Shown piece after piece: positions 1 through 12,796 of a stretch of 64,000 bases of DNA; positions within the stretch are counted from its first letter, which is position 1; the number at the start of each line of letters is the position of its first letter. The translations under genes and the position numbers were made by a program. The stretch comes from Haematobia irritans (taxonomy: Eukaryota > Arthropoda > Insecta > Diptera > Muscidae). The stretch covers positions 65,790,891 through 65,854,890 of the forward strand of contig NC_134398.1 in NCBI RefSeq assembly GCF_050003625.1, read 5' to 3'. Under the pieces are notes generated by a model that was not told the DNA's origin, ran no database searches, and worked only from the letters and a program-made list of their open reading frames with translations.

Positions 1-360
1 GTTCGTTCGTCCGTCCATGTATTTGTTGTTCGCAGGATTTCGGTCGCAATTATTAACCGATTTTGATGACATTTAGTATATGACGCTTTTTTGGCACAAG
101 GACGAACGCTATTGAATCAAATTTATATAGCTCCCATATATATGTATGGACCGATTTTGATAATTGGGGTCAGATTGCGCTCATTTACTAACCGAATAGT
201 GTCAAATTTACATCCGATCCTTGCGTGAAAATCAACAGGATCGGATGAAATTTGCATGAAAAAATGCAAAAATTGGTTCATATGGGTCGATAATTGTACT
301 ACATATACGTATTTGTTATGCAAAGTTGCGTTTTTTAAGAATGACTCCAATTTCACTTTT
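1..360 (-). mobile_element. Helentron-like B-type fragment cut by the window edge
   Basis: The first 20 bases carry the GTCC-type microsatellite. The following text (tatttgttgttcgcaggatt onward) matches the fragment at 32,480-32,570. Bases 125-150 hold the family hallmark TATATAGCTCCCATATATA followed by GGACCGATTTTGAT. The GGGTATA end lies outside the window. The 77-codon frame on the minus strand here is a repeat by-product, not a gene. Confidence 0.6.
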
Positions 361-2043
361 AATAAAATTCATAATATAAAAAAAGTATTTACAAAAAAAT
401 TAATTATGTAAAATATTATAAATTTTATGGAATATTCCATAAATTTGTAAAAATGTACATTATTTTTGTTTTTATGACAACATTCCTATTGTTTCAATTT
501 ACGAACATATACCTTCGAGACCACAGTGCCTTGCATGACTTTCAGAGTTTAGTCAATTTTAAAATCATTTTTGTGATAGCAACAACAGTCCTTTAGTTGT
601 TTGAATTAAGTCGCACCTCAAATGGTTATTTCTATCCTTAGAGTATTCCCTTTTTGGTCGACGCACCAAGGCGTCAGAGATGGTTGAAGTTGGATATGCC
701 TTACAGCTTTCTAAGCGCGTTAAACATTTTGGGAACAGCCGCACAACAATGGAAAGCACCATGGAAGCAAAGGTAAACCTAATGAACTTGGCATGTATAT
801 ACATGAAAAGTATCGTTTTCTCTTCTTGTCATATGGCTTTTATTGTATACGGCATTGTGGCAATAAAATTCCATTTAAAGTGGCAGTGATTATATCTCAA
901 CAGACCATTAAAGTCACTCAAATGACAACTACTATTCTACCCGCTAGCAGCATCCCGATTCAAAGCCCAGTCAGTCCAGCCATCTCCAACATTTTACTCC
1001 TCAGACTCATAACAATAATTATAATCATCATCATCATCATCAGCATCGTCATCATGGGCATGTTGACCATAGAAAAGGTAGTCATCTCCAACGCTGTGTC
1101 ATCTCCTTATCAGGTAAAAAAGCATCTGCTTATGGCTGGCTGTTCATGTCAATCGTTTGGGATTTCTCTTGATTTTTGTTAAATGCATGTAATTTTTTTA
1201 CTCCCGGAGTTTATGTTAAAGAATACATTAAACAATTTATGAAGTTTCTTAATTTGTTTATTTGTCTCCTTCGTCATATGGACTTTAAGTTATTTACAGC
1301 TTATTAAAGATCCCCTGGTGAGTGGAGATTGAAATATGTTGATATGAGTATATGTCTTTTCCCTGGGAGGAGGCTTTGTTGAATATCTTGTGAAATTATT
1401 GAAATTTGATATGAGTAGTAGATGAGATGGCCAATCTGATGGTTTCCGGTTACTCACAACTCAACACTCTTTTCCATGTCTGGGGAGGGAAGGGATGTGA
1501 CAAATATTAACTAGTAATTCCTGGAATTCCATTTATCAAAATTCAACAATACTTTGAATAAAATCCTATTTAACAAAAAAAACAAAGACAAAAAGCTAAA
1601 GATAAGAAGACAGACAGGCAAACTGGCAATACGTATATCTTCCAAAAAATCTTCTTATTGATAGTATATTATATAAGAGTGGCAGATTGAAATACTATAT
1701 TAAGTTTTCCAAGAGAATATCTTTATTAAAACGCACATTTAAATCTTAGTCGATTTGGTTCAAGAACTGATCTCAGATACTCAATTCAGTCCATATTATA
1801 GGAAATTTAGAAAAATAGACAAAAGGTATAGAACTTATGTTTGTAAAAAAATAATTATCTAACTTATACCGTCCTCTTTTTAGATACACAAAGAGTATGA
1901 CTTTGTCCATTCTTTATAAATTTTTTTATTGCAACTTTTATATTCGTTTACACAGAAAAAAAATCCGTAGTTAAATTAACGCTGGATTTGACTTATTTTA
2001 TTCGATAAAAATTATTTGTTTGTAGTTTTATGTTATTATTATT
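361..2043. other. AT-rich stretch without a recognisable gene
   Basis: No coding signal on either strand beyond short chance frames. It holds a trinucleotide microsatellite (1017-1058). A possible single MITE end lies near 1951, where TACACAGAAAAAAAA resembles the terminus of the element starting at 24,990. No partner end was found. Confidence 0.5.
1017..1058. repeat. (ATC)n / (AAT)n trinucleotide microsatellite
   Basis: A run of ATC triplets with a few AAT, AGC and GTC variants. It creates the Ile-rich tract of a 129-codon plus-strand frame (793-1182) that I do not regard as a gene. Confidence 0.85.
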
Positions 2044-3162
2044 TTTATATCCTTCACCACTACTGTGGTACAGGGTATAATAAGTTTGTGCATTTGTATG
2101 TAACGCCAAGAAGGAAAAGTCTGAGACCCATCGTTTAGTATACCGATCGTCTTAGAATTAAATTCTGAGTCGATTTAGCGATGTCCGTCTGTCTGTCTAT
2201 CTGTCTGTCTGTCCGTCTGTCTGTTGATGTATTTTTGTGTGCAAAGTACAGCTCGCAGTTTTAGTCCGATTGCCCTAAAGTTTGGTATAGGGTCCTGTTT
2301 CGGCTCAAAGACGATCCCTATTGATTTTGGAAAAAAACGGTTCAGATTTAGATATAGCTGCCATATATATTTTTCACCGATCTGGTCATAATTGGCGTGC
2401 ATATCAACCGATCTTCCTCAAATTCCGTACATCCGAATATTTGATGAGTCTCGAAAAACTTGCAAATTTTCAGCCAAATCGGTACAGATTTAGATATAGC
2501 TCCCATATATAGCTATCGCCCGATTTACACTCATTTGCCCACAGAGGACAATTTTTTGCTCCGATTTAGTTGAAATTTTGCACAGGGAGCAAAATTAGCA
2601 TTGTAGCTATGCGTGTCAAATTTGGTTGAAATCGGTTCAGATTTAGATATAGCTGCCATATATATTTTTCACCGATTTGGTCATAATTGGCGTGTATATA
2701 GACCGATCTTCCTCAAATTCCTTACATCCGAATATTTTATGAGTCTCGAAAAACTTGCAAAATATCAGCCAAATCGGTTCAGATTTAGATATAGCTCCCA
2801 TATATAGCTTTCGACCGATTTAAACTCATTTGCCCACAGAGGCCAAGTTTTTGCTCCGATTTAGTTGAAATTTTGCACAGGGAGTAGAATTAGCATTGTA
2901 GCTATGCGTGCCAAATTTGATTGACATCGGTTCAGATTTAGATACAGCTCCCATATATATGTTTTTCTGATTTCGAGAAAAATGGTCAAAATACCAACAT
3001 TTTCCTTGTTAAATCGCCACTGCTTAGTCGAAAAGTTGTAAAAATGACTCTAATTTCCCTAAACTTCTGATACATATATATCGAAAATTTAGATCTTCAA
3101 GGTGGTGCAGGGTATAATATAGTCGGCCCCGCCCGACTTTAGACTTTCCTTACTTGTTTTTC
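2044..3162 (-). mobile_element. Helentron-like element, family B, copy 1
   Basis: One end (about 2046-2080) can fold as TACCCTTCACCAC...GTGGTACAGGGTA. A GTCT/GTCC microsatellite at 2187-2223 follows. Diverged units with GATATAGCTNCCATATATA sit at about 2350, 2495, 2650, 2790 and 2945. The other end (3119-3162) reads AGTCGGCCCCGCCCGACTTT and then TTACTTGTTTTT; AGTCGG and CCGACT form a stem. This layout, with a proto-microsatellite (GTCY)n downstream of a TATACCC end, is that of INE-1/DINE-1/mini-me elements, known non-autonomous Helentrons. There is no coding capacity. Minus denotes the GC-hairpin end lying to the right. Confidence 0.75.
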
Positions 3163-3180
3163 CTATGAAACAGTTTACTT

Positions 3181-4765
3181 TTTTATACCCACCACCATAG
3201 AATGGTGACTGGAATGGGGTATAATAAGTTTGTCATTCCGTTTGCAACACATCGAAATATCGATTTCCGACTATATAAAGTATATATATTCTTGATCAGG
3301 GAGAAATTCTAAGACGATATAACTATGTCCATCTGTCTGTTGTAATCACGCTATAGTCTTCAATAATGGAATGGCAATCGTGCTGAAATTTTGCACAAAC
3401 TCGTCTTTTTTATGCAGGCTGGTCAAGTTCGAAGATGGGCTATATCGGTCCAGGTTTTGATATAGTCCCCATATAAACTGACCTCCCGATTTGGGGTCTT
3501 GGGCTTATAGAAATCGTAGTTTTTATTTGCCTGAAATTTGAAATCTAGAGGTATTGTATGACCATAAAGAGGTGTGCAAAAAATGGTGAGTATCGGTCAA
3601 TGTTTTGGTATAGCCCCCATATAGACCGATCTCCCGATTTTACTTCTTTGGCTTATAGAAACCGTAGTTTGCATCCAATTTGTCTGAAATTGGAAATCTA
3701 GAGGTATTTTCGAACCATAAAGAGGTGTGCCGAAAATTGTGAGTAACGGCCCATTTTTTTGTATACCCCCATATAGATCGATCTCCCGATTTTATTTCTC
3801 GGGCTTCAAGAATCCGCAGTTTTTATTCAATTGTCGTGAAATTGGAAATCGAGAGGTACTTTAGAACCATAAAAATGTGTGCCTAAAATGGTGAGTATCG
3901 GTCCATGTTTTGGTATGGTCCCCATATAAAACGACCTCCTGATTTGGGGCCATGGGCTTATAGAAACCGTAGTTTTTATCAAATTTGCCTGAAATTGGAA
4001 ATCTAGTTGTATTTTAGGGCCATAAAGAGGTGTGCCGAAAATGGTGAGTATCGGTCCATATTTTGGTATAGGCCCCATATAGACCGATTTCCCGATTTTA
4101 CTTCTTCGGCTTCTAGAATCCGAAGTTTTTATCCCATTTGCTGAAATTGGGCCATAAAGAGTTGTGCCGAAAACGATGAGTATCGGTCCATATTTTAGTA
4201 TAGCCCCCATAAAAACGATCTCCCGATTTAACTCCTCGGGTTTCTACAAACCGTAGTTTTTATCCGATTTGCCGGAAATTGTAAACATTCTGGTATTTTA
4301 GGCTCACAAAAACGTGTATCGGATTAGTTTTTTATCGGTTTGGTAATGCCTCCATATAGACCGATTTCACTTCTTGAGGGTATAGAAGGCGCACTGATCA
4401 TGAAAATTGCTTGAAACTCAATGTAAAATTTCCAGATTTTACTTCTCGGGTGAAAATCTACAGATTTAAGATTTCAAATCAAGACGTTATTTTATAATTT
4501 TCTTGCACACTTACAAGAGATGTTAATGATTCCTCTAAAATTCAAACAAAAATGGTTCTTATAAATGCAGAATCTGATATAGTCTTCATAGGTAAAATCT
4601 TGAAATTAATCTTGGGGAAGTGTACTAGTTGATCTGCTCTGCTTGGAAGAATATCTGTCATCAAACCCCCCTGAAATTTCAAAAGAAACTCTAATATTTG
4701 ATTCATGGTGGTGGATATTTAAGATTCGGCCCGGCCGAACTGACTGCTGTATATACTTGTTCGGT
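3181..4765 (-). mobile_element. Helentron-like element, family C, copy 1
   Basis: Starts with a TATACCCACCACCAT...ATGGTG...GGGGTATA hairpin. Then comes the INE-1-like core with CGACTATATAAAGTATATAT and TTCTTGATCAGGGA, and a short GTCY stretch (3328-3343). About six 153-bp-type units follow, each with GGTATAGCCCCCATATAGAC. It ends at ATTCGGCCCGGCCGAACTG...TATATACTTGTT, where TTCGGCC and GGCCGAA form a hairpin near the terminus. The 127-codon minus-strand frame at 3827-4210 is a by-product of units whose length is divisible by three. Confidence 0.78.
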
Positions 4766-4849
4766 GTGAAAAATGCTCCAGCTATTCAAAATGAGTGAAA
4801 ATATTAAAGAAATTTGTTATATCTTGACATTGTTTGTAAAAAATTAAGA

Positions 4850-5452
4850 GAAATCGAGTTTAGATTTTTTGACCTTCCCTGAAGGATTTTGGTATTGATT
4901 CCGAGCCAAAGATCCGACTTCTTTAAAATAAAGGAATTTTTTAGCGACCTATCCGGCTTTAAATCTAGAATCAGTAAATTAAAATTAAAATTATATATAC
5001 AGATACAGATCACATTTATCGAATTTTCATTGCATTTTTGCGGTATTTTAATAAAGCTATTCATGTACAAACATATACTAGTAAAAAAAATTTAAAGGAT
5101 ACTTCAAAGTAAAAAAATTGTTTTCTTAATTCCAAACAAAGTTTTAAACCAAAGGTACTAAATCTTCAACATAAAGATTCAATATTTCAGTTAATTTAAG
5201 GACGATTTCTTTAAATTAAAAATGGGTTTCTTTCCTTTAAGTCCTTAGTTAAAATACATACGACTTTAACGGAGGGACGCAAATTTCCAAAATGTGTGTC
5301 CTAAATTAAAAAAAAAATAATCAAAGATTGTAAACCTTATTTGAATTTAAATTTAATTATTTTAAAGAAATTTTTCCTTAATAATATGTAAATTGCGCAT
5401 AATAAAATTTTGGTTGCATAATCTTCAATATAACGTAAATACTTTTTCAGTG
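4850..5452 (-). mobile_element. MITE family E2, copy inserted in an E1 element (left end unclear)
   Basis: Reverse-complement relative of the complete E2 copy at 39,038-39,672. The shared segment TTGGTATTGATTCCGAGCCA is at about 4890-4910. The right end is TTTTTCAGTG at 5452 followed by TA. I could not place the left terminus; it may start near 4766, directly after family C. Confidence 0.5.
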
Positions 5453-5940
5453 TACAGTTATGTGATTCCACCCAAAACTGGGTATCTTTACGTGAAAGAA
5501 ATTTTTGTTGAGGTCAACTGGACTTTAATAATTCTGAAAAATTCTTCAAAATTAACGAAATCGTCTTTAATTTGTTGACTTTTTGTGTCTTGACTACAAC
5601 GCAAAAAATCATTTAGATATAGGACATGTTTATCAAACTTTATTCTAAAGACTATTTTTACTTGAAATATAGCATAATTGCTAATTGAAGTCGAGTCTAA
5701 ATTTGGAAATTGAAATTGTCGTTAAGACATTTTAAAGAACTTTTATAGATCATGAAGAAAAAAACTGAAAAGCGAATAAATTAAAATTTGTTTCTTAGAG
5801 TAAAGTACGCAAAACTCAAATTTTAAAAGAATTGTGTCTTAAAGGTATCCTTACTTCAATTCGCCGCTGCTTTGGCTCGGAATCAATACCAAATTCATTA
5901 GTGCCAAAATCATTGGATCCGGGCAGCTTTTTTTTCAGTG
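5453..5940 (+). mobile_element. MITE family E1, right-hand part
   Basis: The interior matches the E1 copies at 26,998-27,609 and 36,106-36,674: 'actttaataattctgaaaa', 'ttaaaagaattgtgtctta', and a terminal GGCAGC...TTTTTTTTCAGTG followed by TA. The left half is absent because the E2 copy abuts it. Confidence 0.55.
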
Positions 5941-5942
5941 TA

Positions 5943-6125
5943 TAAACCGCTCCCAGGAAATGGGCTCCTGAGCCTCTTGGAAGAGCAAATTTCATCCGAT
6001 CCGGTTGGAATTCGGTACGTCAAGTTAGTATATGCCCTCTAATAACCATGTAAAATATGGTTCATATCGGTCCATAATTATATTTAGGTTCCATATAAAC
6101 TGATCCCCTGATGGGTCTAAGCTGA
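5943..6125 (-). mobile_element. Family D fragment (about one unit)
   Basis: One antisense D unit: 'gagcaaatttcatccgatcc', then 'tcggtccataattatattta', then CCATATAAACTGATCCCC. Both termini are missing. Bases 6126-6394 beyond it are AT-rich and unassigned. Confidence 0.55.
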
Positions 6126-6394
6126 TACCAAAATGTCCTTGACAAGATTGCACAGTGACAATTTTTCTTAATATTTCAATTCTAGTTTGTAGTTTCTCAT
6201 CAAATATGATAAAACAAAATTTTCTGGATTGGTTTTGAATAAAGCAATAAAGTATATATCACGATCTGTCTCTTGGCCTTAAAATATCGTGGGCAGGATT
6301 GCACAGTTGGTCATTTCTCCTTATATCAATCCATCGTATACTGAAAAAAAAATTGTATAAATTGTGTGAAAGGTCACATAATTGGAAAGTATTA

Positions 6395-7284
6395 AAAGTT
6401 TATAATCGTTGGGTTTATAGAAACCGCAGTTTTTATTCAATTTACCTGAAATTGGAAATCAAGAGGTATTTTAGGACCACAAATACGTGTGCCAAAAATT
6501 GTGAGTATCGGTCCATGTTTTGGTATGGTCCCCATATAAAACGACCTCCCGATTTGGGGTCTTGGGCTTATAGAAACCGTAGTTTTTATCCAATTTGTCT
6601 GAAATTGGAAATCTAGAGGTATTTTAGAACCATAAAGAAGTGTGCCGAAAATGGTGAGAATCGGTCGATTTTACTTCTTGGGCTTCTAGAATCCGAAGTT
6701 TTTATCCTATTTGCCTGAAATTGGAAATCTAGAGGTATTTTCGGGTCATAAAAAGGTGTGCCGAAAACGGTGAGTATCGGTCCATATTTTAGTATAGCCC
6801 CCATAAGAACGATCTCCCGATTTAACTCCTTGGGTTTCTAGAAGCCGTAGTTTTTATCTGATTTGCCTGAAATTGTAAATATTCTGGTATTTTAGGCTCA
6901 CAAAAACATGTATCGAATTAAGTTTTTATCAGTCCATTTGGTAATGCCTCATATAGAGCGACTTCACTTCTTGGTCATGAAAATTGTTTGAAACTCAATG
7001 TAAAATTTCCAGATTTTACTTCTACAGATTTAAGATTTAAAATCAAGACGTTATTTTATAATTTTCTTGCACACTTACAAGAGATGTTAATGGTTCCTCT
7101 AATACTCAAACAAAAATGGTTCTTATAAATCCAGAATCTGATATAGTCCTCATAGGTGAAATCTTTAAATTTATCTTCGGGAAGTGCCCTCCTGAAATTT
7201 CAAAGGAAACCCTAATATTTGGTTCATGGTGGTGGGTATTGAATATTCGGCCCGGCCGAACTTACTGCTGTATATACTTGTTTT
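6395..7284 (-). mobile_element. Helentron-like element, family C, copy 2 (left-truncated)
   Basis: Two to three C units (CCCCATATAAAACGACCTCC; 'agaaaccgtagtttttatcc'), then the C tail and the terminal hairpin TTCGGCCCGGCCGAACTTAC with TATATACTTGTTTT. The TATACCC end and microsatellite are missing. Compared with copies 1 and 3, some unit segments are deleted near 6663 and 6970-7020. Confidence 0.7.
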
Positions 7285-7831
7285 AATTACACTTTCCTTT
7301 TTTACATTTTTTTAATTACACTTTCCTTTCCACGTGCCACTTCTGAATAAATAAATTAACACAAAACACAGTAATTCCGTATTCTCCGTCCATTCCAAGA
7401 AACAATCAACACACGAATGACGCGCAAAATGAAAATCGTGTGTATCTGCTCAATGTTTTTATAAAATTCTTTTCGCTGCAAAAAAGTTAAAAAATTAAAT
7501 GGTCACGAAAAAATGTAAATGGTCTTTATGGGCATGTAATGGTTCTAGACATGTGTATACTTAACCTATATAAATAATTGTTTCCCTGTAAAAAAGTCAA
7601 AAACTTGAATGGTCAGGTACATGATTTTCCCGACCATTTAATGGTATCAAATTCTATCATTTAAATTATAGAACATGTTTGCGGTATTTGCTTATTGCTC
7701 CCACACATTTTTCTCGGCTCCAAAACTATTTTTACAAAGACAAAATACATGGTTTTCGCGGCAATTACATGCTCTAGATAAGCATTAAATGGATGCGGCA
7801 ACCATGTCCAAGCATGGTTTTTCTGTGCGTG
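7285..7831 (-). mobile_element. MITE family F, partial copy, inverted relative to 9491-10386
   Basis: Bases about 7380-7620 are the reverse complement of about 9495-9735, for example TTCCAAGAAACAATCAACAC against its complement near 9700. The right terminus is TTTTTCTGTGCGTG at 7831 followed by TA. The interior is rich in ACATGGT and CATGTA words. Confidence 0.6.
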
Positions 7832-7833
7832 TA

Positions 7834-8177
7834 CAAAAATACCCTGGGTAGGATTTCACAGTTGTCCTATTTGAGAAGAATCAAGGTTTAATTTTTGCTT
7901 CCTCCACATTTTGAGATTTCCACAAAGCATCTTTAATACCAGGAAAAATTGCATGTCCTGGTGTACTTTTTTAACTGCATTTCACGAAATTATACATTCT
8001 CATAGAAGCAAAAAATAGCTAAAATTAAAGAAAAATCATTGGCGCTAAACCCGCATTTATTTCATAAAATGTTTGAAACATACTTAAAAAAAGAAAATTT
8101 CATTGGGCTGTGAAAATTTCGCAAAAATATAATAAAATTTAACGACAAGTAAATATTTTTTTGCGATAAAAATAAGT
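7834..8177. repeat. Unclassified dispersed repeat G, copy 1
   Basis: A segment including CCTGGTGTACTTTTTTAACT, 'gcatttcacgaaattataca' and 'tctcatagaagcaaaaaata' recurs in diverged form at 24,690-24,989 and appears to continue at 35,374. This copy gives the uninterrupted version at 8062-8105, used as the empty site for the insertion at 24,990. No ends or coding capacity were recognised. Confidence 0.45.
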
Positions 8178-9490
8178 AAAAACAAGTACATACGGCCGTA
8201 AGTTCGGCCAGGCCGAACCATATACCATATGGTGTTGGTATATGGTCTCTAACAACCATGCAAAAATTGGTCCATATCGGTCCATAATTATATATAGCCC
8301 CCATATAAACCGATCCCCAGATTTGGCTTGTGGAGCCTCTAAGAGAAGCAAATTTCATCCGATCCGGCTGAAATTTGGTGCATGATGTTGGTATATGGTC
8401 TCTAACAACCATGCAAAAATTGGTCCACATCGGTTCATAATTATGTATAGCCCCCATATAAACCGATCCCCAGATTTGGCTTGCGAAGTCTCCAAGAGAA
8501 GCAAATTTCATCCAATCCGGTTGTAATTTGGAACATGGTGTTAGTATATATATATGATCATTAACAACCGTGCCAGAATTGGTCCATATCGGTCCATAAT
8601 TATATATAGCCCCCATATAAAACGTTCTCCAGATTTGACCTCCGGAGCCTCTTGGAGGAGCAAAATTCATCCAATCCGGTTCAAATTAGGAACATGGTGT
8701 TAGTATATGGTCGCTAACAACCATACCAAAATTGGTCCAATCACACAAAAATTGGTCCATATCGGTTCATAATCATGGTTGCCACTAGAGCCAAAAATAA
8801 TCTACCAAAATTTTTTTTCTATAGAAAATTTTGTCAAAATTTTATTTCTAGAGAAAATTTTGTTAATATTTTATTCGGTTCATAATAAAATTTTCATCAT
8901 TGTCAAAATTATATTTCTATAGAAAATTTTGTCAAAATTTTATTTCTATAGAAAATTTTGTTCAAATTTTATTCGGTTCATAATCATGGTAGCCACTCGA
9001 GCCAAAAATAATCTACCAAGATTTTATTTCTATAGAAAATTTTGTCAAAAGTTTATTTCTATAGAAAATTTTGTTAAAATTTTCTTTCTGTAGAAATTTT
9101 TGTCAAAATTTTCTTTCTATAGAAAATTTTGTCAAAATTTTTATTTCTATAGAAAATTTTGTGAAAATTTTATGTCTATAGAAAATTTTGTTAAAATTTT
9201 ATTTCTGTAGAAAATTTTGCCAAAATTTTATGTCTACTTTGTCAAACTGAATTATATACGTATTGGATCGATCTTTTTTGATGTAATATATACCACGTAT
9301 GGACTTGCATACAATTTAGAAGATGGTGTTAGGAGGTTTTAAGATACCTTGCCATCGGCAAGCGTTACCGCAACTTAAGTAATTCGATTCTGGATGGCAG
9401 TGTTTAGAAGAAGTTTCTACGCAATCCATGATGGAGGGTACATAAGCTTCGGCCTGGCCGAACTTACGGCCGTACATACTTGTTTTTTTT
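8178..9490 (-). mobile_element. Helentron-like element, family D, bounded by two inverted GC-hairpin termini
   Basis: The right end (9445-9490) is the normal D terminus, TTCGGCCTGGCCGAACTTAC then GTACATACTTGTTTT. The left end (8178-8219) is a second, inverted copy of the same terminus, where a TATACCC end would be expected. Three D units (153-bp type, about 8225-8700) and a 29-bp minisatellite lie between. The 202- and 70-codon minus-strand frames are unit by-products. Confidence 0.7.
8815..9245. repeat. 29-bp minisatellite (TTTTATTTCTATAGAAAATT type)
   Basis: About a dozen diverged copies of a roughly 29-bp unit built on TTTCTATAGAAA, itself a palindrome, plus ATTTTGTCAAAATT. The same array, in the opposite orientation, occurs in the D elements at 21,080-21,400, 49,410-49,690 and 57,040-57,440, so it is a fixed component of family D. 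Confidence 0.85.
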
Positions 9491-10386
9491 ACTTTTTTAC
9501 AGGGAAAAAAGTATTTTTACAGGGAAAAAAGTATTTTTACAGGTTAAGTATAGACATGTCTAGAATCATTACATGGCCATAAAGACCATTTACATTTTTC
9601 GTCAACATTTAATTTTTTAACTTTTTTGCAGCGAAAAGAATTTTATAAAAACATTGAGCAGGTACACACGATTTTCATTTTGCGCGTCAGTCGTGTGTTG
9701 ATTGTTTCTTGGAATGGACGGAAAATACGGATTTACTGTGTTTTGTGTTAATTAATTTATTCAGAAGTGACACTTGGTTTTATGCGAACACAAAAAAGGA
9801 AAGTGTAATTGAAAAAAATGTACCTGTTTTTTTTCTGCATTTTGCTATATGGATCATTAATTTTATTTGCAGTTACATGATGGGCGCGATGTAAATATGG
9901 AATAATTACCTATTGTTGAAATTGAAATAAAATAGAGTGTGTAAAAATATATGATGTTTGCTTGAACGACATTATAAATACAAATAAACAATGAATTAGT
10001 TTATAAATAAATAAAAACAAACAAATAAAGTTAATTTTGTGTTTTCTTTTCTCAAGTGGCGTCCTTTTTTCGACGATGAAAAATGTTTTTTCATAAAGAT
10101 CAAAACATTTTAGGTTGTGACCATGTTCTTTTAACTAGGAGAAAAACATTTTTAATGAATACCATAACATTTTAAATCGTGACCATTGTCTTTTCATTCA
10201 AACAAAATTCTTTTTATCAATATAATAACATTTTAGATGAGGACAATTATATTTTTCTTAGAACCATGTTCACTGAGCCAACATGGTTGCAGGTTAAAAT
10301 GCTACATGGTCGCCGCAAAAATAGCTCCTATCATATTATTTTGCTCTTCGAATATGATTGTGACAATCATGTTTCTTCTCTGCGTG
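9491..10386 (+). mobile_element. MITE family F, second copy, left-truncated
   Basis: The left part mirrors 7290-7620. The right part continues through ACATGG-rich sequence to a terminus TTTCTTCTCTGCGTG at 10,386, the same end type as the fold-back element ending at 15,650. It is followed by CA and then D sequence ('gatcatatactaacaccatg'). Confidence 0.6.
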
Positions 10387-10388
10387 CA

Positions 10389-11371
10389 GATCATATACTA
10401 ACACCATGTTCCTAATTACAACCGGATTGGATGAAATTTGCTTCTCTTGGAGACTTCGCAAGCCAAATCTGGGGATCGGTTTATATGGGGGCTATATATA
10501 ATTATGAACCGATGTGAACCAATTTTTGCAAGGTTGTTAGAGACCATATACCGATATCATGTACCAAATTTCAGGCGGATCGGATGAAATTCGCTTCTCT
10601 TTGAGACTCCGCAACCCAAATCTGGGGATCTGTTTATATGGGCGCTATATATAATTATGGACCGATGTGGACCAATTTTTGCACGGTTGTTAGAAACCAT
10701 ATACCAATACCATGTACCAAATTTCAGCCGGATCGGATGCAATTTGCTCCTATTTGAGGCATCGCAAGCCAAATCTGGAGATCGGTTATATGGGGTCTAT
10801 ATATAATTATGGACCGATGTGGACTAATTTTTGCGTGGTTGATAGAGACTATATATTAACACCATGTACCAAATTTCAGCTGGATCGGATGAAATATGTT
10901 TCTCTTAGAGGCTCCACAAGCCAAATCTGGGGATCGGTTTATATAGGGGCTATATATAATTATGGACCGATGTGAACCAATTTTTGCATGGTTGTTAGAG
11001 ACCATATACCAACACCATATACCAAATTTCAGCCGGATCGGATGAAATATGCTTCTGTTAGAGGCTCCACAAGCCAAATCTGAGAGTCCCTTTATATGGG
11101 GGCTATACGAAAAAGTGGACCGATATGGCCCATTTTCAATACCGTCCGACCTACATCGATAACAACTACTTGTGCCAAGTTTCAAGTCTATAGCTTGTTT
11201 CGTTCGGAAGTTAGCGTGATTTCAACAGACGGACGGACGGACATGCTTAGATCGACTCAGAATTTCATCACGACCCAGAATATATATACTTTATGGGGTC
11301 ATATAGCAATATTTCGATGTGTTACAAACGGAATGACAAAGTTAATATACCCCCATCCTATGATGATATAA
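10389..11371 (+). mobile_element. Helentron-like element, family D, copy lacking its GC-hairpin end
   Basis: Five to six D units with GGTTTATATGGGGGCTATAT and GGACCGATGTGGACCAATTT. Then the INE-1-like core in reverse: ACGGACGGACGGAC (11,230-11,243), 'agatcgactcagaatttc', 'atatatatactttatggggt', and an end with CCCCATCCTATGATG. A closing GGGTATA is degenerate. Frames of 71 to 109 codons on both strands are unit by-products. Confidence 0.72.
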
Positions 11372-12796
11372 TTAGGGTTGGTTTATGTACGGATTTTTTT
11401 TTTTTTTTTCAGTTTGTATAATTAAATTCAGAAAATCGATTTGTATGGATTATGGACCCACTTTTATATCCTACATCACTTTGTGGTTAGAGTACAATAT
11501 GTACACGAACGCAGCAATCCTGTTTGAATCAAAATAAATCGTCTACAACTAGACTGACACCTTTGCATTGAAATCATATTAATGTCCTTTAAGAAACTTT
11601 CATTGTACTCATTGATTATATTCAAACTGCATCTCTCACCCATTACTAGCTCTCGCCGGTTTAGCCGCCTCATCAAAGATTTTAATCACTGATAACTTCT
11701 CAATAAATCAAATTCTTGAAGATATAAATTTATTTTGCAGCGGGCGTTTTCTTTCTTCACCGACAAAATGTTGCTAGCGCATTCATCATTCATGCAATCG
11801 AGGTAAAACTCTGCACTTTGTCGTTTCACTCTCCTTCCCTTCTATTGTGGATGTCTGTGGATCTTTTGCAATCCTGTTAAAATCACAGCTTGAAACTAGA
11901 TAAATACAGGGTTGCAGCAATATATTATTATTTAGTTTTCACTGTGCTCGAGAGGACATTCAAGAATAAAAATTTACGGGGTATTTGGTTAGGTACGTTA
12001 ACCATTATAAGGTCGGCGATGCGACCAGCATCATTGCCACCACAGCCATCACCACATGACATGTGAAAGAATAACGATGCCTGTAGAGCGTATAAAAGAT
12101 GTGATTTTAAGTAGACTTTATGCACACATAAACATAGGCATTGGCAGTGCTGCTAGTAAATTTGTTATTAACAACGCAGTAAAAATGAATTAATACGATA
12201 AATTATACATTGCTATAATAGCACGCACATGAATATTGGCCACACACGTACAGTGGCTCAAAGAAAACTATACGTTTATAGAAGAAACTCTAGTAAAAAC
12301 AGCAGTAAATGTCTACTGTTAGACTTTGCATCACAATTTCTTAGGTTGTGTTTATGTTAAAAACATAAACAAATATAAGAAAATCTAAATCTTTAAATCC
12401 CAATATTCATAAAATGCAACATAAAATCCCTAACTTCCACCTGGGTGATATCTGCACAGCTTTGAATTCTTTGTGCTATCATTATTTGTTAATGAAACTT
12501 AGGGTATGATCACACTAGGCAAATATTTGATCAAAATGAGTGTCAAGCTTTTTTCCAGAAAAATACTCTTATCATTATGCAATTCTCCAAAAATGAGCTA
12601 AAATTTTTTACAAGTTTGAGTGTGACGACGAATTCTTTTTTGATTTCTGTGAAATATTTGCCTATTAAACTGCCAATGAAACAACTTCCTTCCTCTCTGT
12701 CCACTCATTCTACAGTAATTGTGCAACTGTACTAATATATTTTTTCCGGTTTTTGTGGTTCGATCTTGGTTTCGTCTTCCACACCAACTGGAGAAT
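11372..12796. other. AT-rich stretch without a recognisable gene or repeat
   Basis: Only chance frames of up to 66 codons. No splice-bounded coding signal, RNA gene or terminal repeat seen. A poly(T) run occurs at 11,397-11,409. Confidence 0.45.

Noticed and set aside
793..1182. 129-codon plus-strand frame as an exon
   Set aside because: Its middle is a trinucleotide microsatellite (poly-Ile). No splice sites or similarity recognised.
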